Made by a program: the position numbers and the translations under genes
Source of the DNA: JAWVZB01 sp033722375
Lineage (GTDB): Bacteria > Actinomycetota > Nitriliruptoria > Nitriliruptorales > Nitriliruptoraceae
NCBI GenBank assembly: GCA_033722375.1
Contig: JAWVZB010000037.1
Location: 1 to 26,963, forward strand
Length of the DNA: 26,963 bases
Reading direction: 5' to 3'
Part shown: piece by piece, positions 21,866-26,963 of the stretch
Numbering within the stretch: position 1 is the first letter of the stretch
Layout of the letters: the number at the start of each line of letters is the position of its first letter
The notes under the pieces: model-generated
What the model was told of the DNA's origin: nothing
Seen by the model: only the letters and a program-made list of their open reading frames with translations
Databases searched by the model: none

Positions 21866-23236
21866 ATGAACGATGTGTTGTCGTCGCCGGCGACCTCACT
21901 GGCCCGAGCGATCGTCGATGGAGACCTGTCAGTACGCCAGGTGGTCGAAGCACACCTCGCCCGTCTCGACGAGATCGAGGAACTGAACGCCGTCGTGACC
22001 CGGTGCGACGACCGCGCCCTGCGCGAAGCCGACGCCGCCGACCAGCGACTCCGGGACGGCGACGCCGTCGGGCCGCTCCACGGCCTGCCGTTCACGGTGA
22101 AGGACGCGTTCGAGACCGAGGGAGTGCGGACCACCGCGGCCTCTCCCGCGCTGTCCGATCACGTTCCAGAGCGTGATGCCACGGTCGTCCGCCGCCTGCG
22201 GGACGCCGGCGCGATCCTGATCGGCAAGACCAACACCGCCGAGCTGACGCTGCGCTACGAGACCGACAACGCGCTGTTCGGGCAGACCTGGAACCCGCAC
22301 GGCTCCGGCCTGTCCCCCGGAGGCAGCAGCGGCGGCTCCGCTGCGGTGGTGGCCGCCGAAGGCGCGGCCTTCGACGTCGGCACCGACACGGGCGGTAGCG
22401 TCCGGCTGCCGGCACACTTCTGCGGCATCGTGGGGTTGAAGCCGACCCAGGGCCGGGTTCCGCTGACGGGGCTGCGCCCCTCGGGAACACCGATCGCCCT
22501 GCTCACGCAACCGGGTCCGCTGACCCGAACGGTGGCCGACGCGAAGCTGCTCCTGGAGGTGATCCAGGGACCCGACGGCAGTGATCCTCTCTGCCTCCCG
22601 CTGCAGACGACCGACGGGCGCGTCGACGTCGCCGGGTTGCGGGTCGGGGTCGTGTCGCACGGAGCCCTGCCGACGCCAACGGACGCGGTCGCTGCCGCCT
22701 GCGAGGCGGCGGCCGACGGACTGCGGAACGCCGGCTACGAGGTCGCCTCGACGCGCCCTGGGCCGATGGAGGAGGCCGGACGGTTGTTCGTTCGGTTCTT
22801 CATGGCCGACGGCGGGGCGTGGCTGCGTCGCCTCGCAGCCCGGCTCGGGGCGCCGGACTCACCGGTCGCCCCGCCCGCCCCGGAGGAGCCGCCGCCGGCG
22901 TCGGACTGGAGCGAGCACCTCGAGTCGTGGCTCGCGTTCCGGACCCGCATGCAGGCGCTACTCGATGACCACGACCTGCTCCTGCTGCCCGTGCATCCCG
23001 AGCCGGCACGGCCGCCCTACGAGCTCGAGCGCCCCGACCGGCTCCGCGGCTACGGCTATGCGGTTGCGTTCAACCTCACCGGTTGGCCGGCGATCGTGGT
23101 GCCAGCGGGCGCAACGGACGACGGCCTGCCCGTAGCGGTACAGCTCGTCGCGGCGTCGGGACGGGAGGACCTTCTCCTCGCCGCCGCGGCGGCGATCGCG
23201 GACGCGGCGAGCACCTCCGTCCCACGACCGCGCTGA
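21866..23236 (+). CDS. Amidase-signature family amidohydrolase
   Basis: 456 residues. The Ser-cisSer-Lys machinery is visible: Lys in LPFTVKDAFE (about residue 77), the cis-Ser in PGGSSGGSAA and the nucleophile Ser in GTDTGGSVRLPA. The closing GWPAIVVPAGATDDGLPVAVQLVA is family-typical. It hydrolyses an amide in the cytoplasm. The substrate cannot be read from sequence. It differs from GatA in lacking gatC/gatB neighbours, and a Pro-rich insert (about residues 335-350, PPAPEEPPPA) is unusual. ATG 21866 has ACGGAG five bases upstream. The 164 bases before it, shared with the divergent lipoprotein gene, show no clear promoter. Confidence 0.86.
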   Translation: MNDVLSSPATSLARAIVDGDLSVRQVVEAHLARLDEIEELNAVVTRCDDRALREADAADQRLRDGDAVGPLHGLPFTVKDAFETEGVRTTAASPALSDHVPERDATVVRRLRDAGAILIGKTNTAELTLRYETDNALFGQTWNPHGSGLSPGGSSGGSAAVVAAEGAAFDVGTDTGGSVRLPAHFCGIVGLKPTQGRVPLTGLRPSGTPIALLTQPGPLTRTVADAKLLLEVIQGPDGSDPLCLPLQTTDGRVDVAGLRVGVVSHGALPTPTDAVAAACEAAADGLRNAGYEVASTRPGPMEEAGRLFVRFFMADGGAWLRRLAARLGAPDSPVAPPAPEEPPPASDWSEHLESWLAFRTRMQALLDDHDLLLLPVHPEPARPPYELERPDRLRGYGYAVAFNLTGWPAIVVPAGATDDGLPVAVQLVAASGREDLLLAAAAAIADAASTSVPRPR

Positions 23237-23243
23237 ACACGAA

Positions 23244-23271
23244 CGACCCCGGCCTGGGCGGCTCGGGGTCG
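23244..23271 (+). terminator. Hairpin after the amidase gene
   Basis: Perfect 8-base arms CGACCCCG and CGGGGTCG enclose a 12-base loop, starting 8 bases after the amidase stop. No T-run follows. The position between the amidase and the converging ssrA gene fits a terminator of the GC-rich type seen in actinobacteria. Confidence 0.45.
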
Positions 23272-23368
23272 AACGTCTGCGGTGCGCCGATGCGCGGGTG
23301 GTTCGTGTGCTGCTGGACAGGACCCGGCTCCGGTTGCCCTTGGTGGCGTCCGGTCGGTCGCCCGTCCC

Positions 23369-23400
23369 CGCCACGCTGCCCTTGAGCAGCAGACGTGGCG
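23369..23400 (-). terminator. Two-part hairpin downstream of ssrA
   Basis: Outer arms CGCCACG (23369-23375) and CGTGGCG (23394-23400) pair perfectly. An inner CTGC/GCAG stem extends it with a small bulge. It begins 28 bases past the tmRNA 3' end on the minus strand. No U-tract follows, so this is a candidate terminator or 3'-processing structure. Confidence 0.4.
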
Positions 23401-23428
23401 GTGCGTTGCGCACACGAAGCGTGGTGAG

Positions 23429-23781
23429 TGGAGCTGCCGGGAGTCGAACCCGGGTCCCGCAGTCCCGGTGCTGGTGGCTCTACGTGCGTAGGTCCCGGAT
23501 GAGTTCGGGCGCGGTGCTCCGGAACCAGGCAGCGTCCGCGTCCCTAACCGCCGAAGATGTCGCCCGTCACCCGACGGTGAGGTGACGGACCAGGGGCCTC
23601 TGTCGTCGCTGCGACCCCCCTAGAGGCGTCAGGGGCGCAACGTCACAGCCTTGTCAGGCTGCGAGTGCCAGGTTGTCGTTGGCAGTTGTTATGTTCCAGC
23701 GAAGGATTCTCGAGGTCACGCTGGGTCCTCGGCACGCTCCCCGAGCACCGGCGCTGACTACGGTCGAAACCAGTCAGCCCC
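23429..23781 (-). ncRNA. ssrA: Transfer-messenger RNA (tmRNA), one-piece
   Basis: About 353 bases. Read on the minus strand, the 5' end is GGGGCTGACTGGTTTCGACC, the classic tmRNA start. The 3' end is a T-arm GGTTCGACTCC followed by GGCAGCTCC, which pairs with the 5' GGGGCTG to close the tRNA-like acceptor. The tag reading frame lies at 23683-23654 and ends in TGA. The bases after the discriminator A read CTC, so the terminal CCA is not encoded and must be added. With SmpB (encoded 150 bases upstream on the same strand) it rescues stalled ribosomes and tags their products for proteolysis. The ends are inferred from pairing; exact processing is not visible. Confidence 0.93.
23654..23683 (-). 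other. tmRNA proteolysis-tag reading frame (ANDNLALAA)
   Basis: The resume codon GCC follows AACAACT. The frame then reads Ala-Asn-Asp-Asn-Leu-Ala-Leu-Ala-Ala-stop. With the alanine carried by tmRNA the tag is ten residues, ending LALAA as expected for recognition by Clp-type proteases. Confidence 0.85.
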
Positions 23782-23795
23782 GAAGCTTGGTGTCG

Positions 23796-23820
23796 CGTAT
23801 CGGCGCTATGCAGTTGTCAA
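23796..23820 (-). promoter_or_regulatory. Possible ssrA promoter
   Basis: Minus-strand TTGACA (23820-23815) is a perfect -35 hexamer upstream of the tmRNA 5' end. A GATACG (23801-23796) follows, but the 13-base spacing is short, so the -10 assignment is weak. The rest of the 150-base gap up to smpB shows nothing else I can name. Confidence 0.3.
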
Positions 23821-23931
23821 CGTGTCATGGATGGTAACGCGAACGGCCGCTGTGGTCTTCCCCGGGGTCGTACTGGCGACCACGCTGCGTGACACCGTCC
23901 GTTCATCGTCCGAGCGGACGGACCGCCACCC

Positions 23932-24405
23932 TCACAGGCGAGAGCGTTCCTTCAGCGCACGATCGATCTCGCGCTCGGCGTCCCGTTTCTTGATGTCACG
24001 GCGCTTGTCGGCCTGTGACTTGCCCTTCCCGACCCCGAACTCGAGCTTGGCGCGGCCGTTGCGCCAGTAGAGCCGCATCGGCACCAGTGTGACGCCCTTC
24101 TGTGCGATGGCCCGGTCGAGCCGGTCGAGCTGGTAGCGGTGGAGCAGGAGCTTGCGCTCGCGGGTGGGGACGTGATTGTCGTGGGATGCGTACTCGTACT
24201 CGGGGATGTGGGCCTGGACGAGCCAGGCCTCCCCCTTGTCATCGATCTTGACCCACGCCTCCGCGAGCGACGCCTTCCCCTCGCGCAGCGACTTGACCTC
24301 GCTGCCGGTCAGGACGACGCCGGCCTCGTAGGTGTCATCGATCGCGTAGTCGTACCGGGCGCGCCGGTTGGAGACGATGAGTTTGGTGCCGTCGGATCTG
24401 GCCAT
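23932..24405 (-). CDS. smpB: SsrA-binding protein SmpB
   Basis: 157 residues, normal family length. It begins KLIVSNRRARYDYAI, continues EAGVVLTGSEVKSLREGKASL and AHIPEYEYASHDNH, and ends in the basic tail KGKSQADKRRDIKKRDAEREI, which enters the mRNA channel. It binds tmRNA and brings it to stalled ribosomes. Its partner RNA gene ssrA is the next gene downstream on the same strand. ATG 24405 gives MARSDGTKLI. The M23 peptidase gene ends 255 bases upstream, with a repeated 35-base element between them. Confidence 0.96.
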   Translation of the reverse strand: MARSDGTKLIVSNRRARYDYAIDDTYEAGVVLTGSEVKSLREGKASLAEAWVKIDDKGEAWLVQAHIPEYEYASHDNHVPTRERKLLLHRYQLDRLDRAIAQKGVTLVPMRLYWRNGRAKLEFGVGKGKSQADKRRDIKKRDAEREIDRALKERSRL

Positions 24406-24445
24406 AGCAGAACCAGGCTACCGGCGAGGACGTGATCGCCCGCGA

Positions 24446-24480
24446 CGCCCGTGGCCCGCCAGACGGAGGCGAGTCCGCCC
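24446..24480. repeat. 35-base direct repeat, copy 1
   Basis: It begins CGCCCGTGGCCCGCCAGACG and matches copy 2 at 34 of 35 positions (the mismatch is 24470). Both lie in the smpB/M23 intergenic gap, 172 bases apart. Only two copies are in the window. There is no coding sense. Confidence 0.8.
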
Positions 24481-24617
24481 CGCGCCGAGGTCGGGTGGGC
24501 GACCCGAGGGATGGTGGTGGCACGGGCCGCATCCTGCGCCCCGAGCGCAAGGCGGGGGGAGGGGTCGTAGTGGAGCTACGGACCCGACGACCAACGCCGC
24601 GATCGGGGATGCAGGGG

Positions 24618-24652
24618 CGCCCGTGGCCCGCCAGACGGAGGGGAGTCCGCCC
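24618..24652. repeat. 35-base direct repeat, copy 2
   Basis: The second copy ends 8 bases from the stop codon of the M23 gene. The unit may be a dispersed genomic repeat or the product of a local duplication; the 137 bases between copies are not repeated. Confidence 0.8.
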
Positions 24653-24660
24653 GATCTCGG

Positions 24661-25866
24661 CTAGTACCAATTCAAGGGATCGCGGGGCTCGCCGTTGATG
24701 CGGACCTCGAAGTGCAGATGCGGTCCGGTGGAGTAGCCGGTGGAGCCGACCGCGCCGACCTTCTGTCCGCCGTCGACGCGCTGGCCGGTTGTGACCGACA
24801 GTGACGACTGGTGGGCGTAGAGGGTGGCCATGCCGCCGCCGTGGTCGATGACGACCGCGAGTCCGTAGCCACCCCGCCAGCCGGCGTGTACGACCGTTCC
24901 CGACGCCGCCGCGATGATCGGCTGTCCGGTCGAGCCACTGATGTCGATGCCGGTGTGCATCCGCCGCGAGCCGAAGATCGGGTGGGTCCGCCAGCCGTAG
25001 TTGGAGGTCAGGTAGCCGTCGGTCGGCCAGAACAGCCCCCCTGGCCCGGGCGCCTGCCCGACCGACTCGAGCTTCTTGAGCTCCTCCTCGAGTGCCGCCG
25101 ACTCTGCCTCGAGGGAATCGACGAGCGCTTCGTAGTTCGCTTCCTCCGACTCGAGCTGAGCGAGCAGTGACGCTCGGCGTGACCGCTCCTGCTGGACCTG
25201 GGCGGTGAGCTGCCGCTGGCGCTCGGCCGCTTCCTCGACACGAGCGGCGAGCGCCTCTGCGGAGGCCTCCTCGCGTTCGAGCTCCTCCCGGACCTGATCG
25301 GCCTCGGCTCGCAGCTCCACGAGGCGGCGGGTGGCGTTGGCGACGGTCTCGATGACGTCGCGGTCCTCGTCCATCACCGACTGGACGTACTTCTTGGTGT
25401 TGAGGAACTGGCCGACGTCTCTGCTGCCGAGGAGCACCGAGGCGTACGAGATCGTGCCGTACTTGTAGTTGGCGGCCACGCGGTCCTTGAAGCGCTGCTC
25501 GTGGGCCGCGAGCTCCTCCTTGGTCTGTGCCAGCCGCTGCGTCACCCGCTCGAGTCGCGAGCGAGCATCCGCGGACTTGGACCTGGCTTCGGCGAGTTCG
25601 GCCTCGGCGGCGGCGAGCTCGGCCTCCGCGTCGCGGAGTCGGTGCACCATGTCGTGCAAGCGGAGGTCGGCCAGACGCAGCTCCTCCTCGGCACCGCTGA
25701 CCTCGCGCTTGGTGTTCTCGAGCTCGTCCTTGGCGTTCTCGAGCTGGCTCTGGGTCTGTTCGAGCTCGTTGCGGACATCATCCGCATCGTGGGCCCAGGC
25801 GGCTGTGGAGGCGACGAGGAGCAGGACGGCGCAGAGCAGCAGCAGTCGCCGGCCACCCCTCCGCAT
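24661..25866 (-). CDS. Exported coiled-coil M23 peptidase (EnvC-like murein hydrolase)
   Basis: 401 residues. A signal peptide (MRRGGRRLLLLCAVLLLVAST, with cleavage likely after AAWA) precedes a long Glu/Ala/Arg coiled coil (about residues 28-275). An M23 LytM domain (about 290-395) ends the protein. Zinc ligands are intact: HTGID (His 304, Asp 308) and GPHLHFEV (His 385, with His 383 catalytic). This suggests an active endopeptidase, unlike LytM-degenerate EnvC. The gene lies directly after ftsEX, and FtsX is known in several bacteria to control coiled-coil murein hydrolases, so FtsX-gated septal cleavage is likely. ATG 25866 has GGGAG eight bases upstream. Confidence 0.92.
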   Translation of the reverse strand: MRRGGRRLLLLCAVLLLVASTAAWAHDADDVRNELEQTQSQLENAKDELENTKREVSGAEEELRLADLRLHDMVHRLRDAEAELAAAEAELAEARSKSADARSRLERVTQRLAQTKEELAAHEQRFKDRVAANYKYGTISYASVLLGSRDVGQFLNTKKYVQSVMDEDRDVIETVANATRRLVELRAEADQVREELEREEASAEALAARVEEAAERQRQLTAQVQQERSRRASLLAQLESEEANYEALVDSLEAESAALEEELKKLESVGQAPGPGGLFWPTDGYLTSNYGWRTHPIFGSRRMHTGIDISGSTGQPIIAAASGTVVHAGWRGGYGLAVVIDHGGGMATLYAHQSSLSVTTGQRVDGGQKVGAVGSTGYSTGPHLHFEVRINGEPRDPLNWY

Positions 25867-25903
25867 GGGCACCACTCCCTCAGAATTACACAGATGGAAC
25901 ACA

Positions 25904-25932
25904 AGTTAACAGTAGAACTAGTCCTACCTCAA
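25904..25932 (-). promoter_or_regulatory. Possible promoter of the M23 gene
   Basis: Minus strand: TTGAGG (25932-25927), 17 bases, then TTAACT (25909-25904), inside an unusually AT-rich island between ftsX and the M23 gene and 38 bases before its ATG. The -35 is good and the -10 is poor. It would let the hydrolase be expressed apart from ftsEX. Confidence 0.4.
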
Positions 25933-25971
25933 CACCATCGGCACCTCGGTGCCCTCGCCTGAGCTGCCTGG

Positions 25972-26868
25972 CTACACATCCAGGAAGCGGCGCAGCGCCA
26001 GGAGCGACGAGACCGCGGCGATCCCGATGCCGGTCAGGAACAGCAACGGCGACACCGCGAGCACCTCGGGGCGGCCCACGAACGCGGTGATGAAGTTGAT
26101 GTTGTCACGCAGGAACCCGGTGACGAGTGGGACACCGACCAGCAGGATCAGCGTGGCGACGACCGCCCCGAGCGCCCCCGCGATCACGCCCTCGAAGACG
26201 AACGGCAGGCGCACGTACCAGTTCGACGCTCCGACGAGCTTCATGATCGAGGTCTGCTCGCGACGGGCGAACGCCGCCACCCGGATGGTGTTGGCGATCA
26301 GCACGCTCGCCGCGACGAGTTGGATGATCGCGATCCCGAACGCCGAGTTGCGGATCGCGTTGGCGAACGACAGGAACGAGTCGACGATCTCGCGCTGATC
26401 GACGATCTCGTCGACGCCGGGCCAGGCCTCGAAGCGGCTCTGGATGACGTCGACCCGCTCGGGGTCCTCGAGCTTCACCCGGAACGAGGCGGGCAGGGTC
26501 TCGGGCGTCACGGATTCGACGAGATCGGGCTGGTCGGCGAACTGCTCCCGGAAGTTCTCGTAGGCGTCCTGCTTCGACTCGTAGAAGACCTCCTTCACGA
26601 CCGGCTCGTCCTCGAGCGCCTGGCGCAGCTCCTGTTGCTGCTCCGGCGTGATGGCGGGACAGGTGCCGCCGTCACACAGGAAGATCGACACCTCGATCTT
26701 GCCCGTCCACTCCCCCGTCACGAGCCGCACCTGGTCCATCAGCAGCAGCGCCGCCCCGAGCAGGGTCAGCGACACCGCCACCGACAGGATCACGGCCACG
26801 GTCATCATGAGGTTGCGCCGGAGCCCGACGACGGCCTCCTGCGCGATGTAGCGCCAGCGTGCAGACAC
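25972..26868 (-). CDS. ftsX: Cell division protein FtsX
   Basis: 298 residues with the FtsX topology: a cytosolic start (RWRYIAQEAVVGLRRN), TM1 (about 20-45), an extracellular domain (about 50-165, with SIFLCDGGTCPAI carrying two Cys that could form a disulfide) and three further TM segments (about 175-200, 222-247 and 270-292). MKLVGASNWYVRLPFVFEG is the conserved cytosolic loop after TM2 that contacts FtsE. It transmits FtsE ATPase cycles to cell-wall hydrolases, most likely the M23 protein encoded next. The GTG start at 26868 follows GAGGGG by about seven bases and lies 20 bases after the ftsE stop. Confidence 0.95.
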   Translation of the reverse strand: MSARWRYIAQEAVVGLRRNLMMTVAVILSVAVSLTLLGAALLLMDQVRLVTGEWTGKIEVSIFLCDGGTCPAITPEQQQELRQALEDEPVVKEVFYESKQDAYENFREQFADQPDLVESVTPETLPASFRVKLEDPERVDVIQSRFEAWPGVDEIVDQREIVDSFLSFANAIRNSAFGIAIIQLVAASVLIANTIRVAAFARREQTSIMKLVGASNWYVRLPFVFEGVIAGALGAVVATLILLVGVPLVTGFLRDNINFITAFVGRPEVLAVSPLLFLTGIGIAAVSSLLALRRFLDV

Positions 26869-26888
26869 GTGTGTTCCCCCTCGCGGTG

Positions 26889-26963
26889 TCAGCCCGCGTA
26901 GCCGTAGACGCCGCGGGACTGGTCGCGGACGACGATCCCGCCCTCGAGTTCGATCACCCGCCG
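26889..26963 (-). CDS. ftsE: FtsE, cell division ATP-binding protein (C-terminal end only)
   Basis: The last 24 codons before TGA read RRVIELEGGIVVRDQSRGVYGYAG, which fits the end of the ABC ATPase FtsE, where a V-I-E-L strand precedes the variable tail. The assignment rests on this short stretch and on the ftsX gene 20 bases downstream. The rest of the gene lies beyond the window edge. Confidence 0.85.
   Translation of the reverse strand, partial: RRVIELEGGIVVRDQSRGVYGYAG

Noticed and set aside
23433..23470. tRNA-like T-arm and acceptor on the minus strand, at first sight a tRNA gene
   Set aside because: The matching 5' acceptor strand lies about 350 bases away and a tag frame lies between, so it is the 3' end of tmRNA.
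24446..24652. Possible start of a CRISPR array
   Set aside because: Only two copies, with a 137-base spacer, GC-rich and without cas genes.

Overview
The window is high-GC DNA with dense genes, short or overlapping gene junctions, and several GTG and TTG starts. The block ftsE-ftsX, M23 peptidase, smpB, ssrA at the right end, the CGNR-type protein and the lipoprotein signals point to an actinomycete. A deep-branching or environmental actinobacterium is my inference; no rRNA is present to confirm it.

Positions 1-9421 are mostly an ectoine/hydroxyectoine uptake and degradation locus. Leftward runs ehuB-ehuC-ehuD-ehuA (binding-protein ABC importer), then doeA/eutD (ectoine hydrolase), then an ArgE-like M20 deacetylase in the place of the usual DoeB/EutE, and a small DUF6665-like gene. 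Rightward from the same intergenic region run a GntR/FCD regulator, eutC and eutB. The shared divergent region holds two palindromes that are good operator candidates. No eutA, doeC, doeD or enuR-type regulator is in the window. The left edge (1-433) is an adenylate/guanylate cyclase gene broken by an internal deletion with a frame change.

Positions 9427-13572 hold a CGNR zinc-finger protein divergent from a two-gene operon: a homodimeric pyruvate-dehydrogenase-E1-like enzyme followed by a Cys/Met-metabolism PLP enzyme. The pairing recalls mdeB-mdeA (2-oxobutyrate dehydrogenase E1 and methionine gamma-lyase). An inverted repeat sits between the divergent genes.

Positions 13784-23236 are mixed. 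They hold a large exported M19-dipeptidase-like protein with a BamE/SmpA-like segment and a C-terminal membrane anchor, a TIGR01777 SDR protein, an ATP-grasp ligase, an omega-amidase paired with a class I aminotransferase (glutamine transaminase/omega-amidase or methionine-salvage logic), an inositol monophosphatase-family enzyme, a 61-residue lipoprotein and an amidase-signature enzyme.

Positions 23429-26963 are core genes on the minus strand: tmRNA (ssrA), smpB, an M23 coiled-coil murein hydrolase, ftsX and the 3' end of ftsE. They cover ribosome rescue and division-linked cell-wall cleavage. I saw no insertion sequence, CRISPR array, tRNA or rRNA gene.
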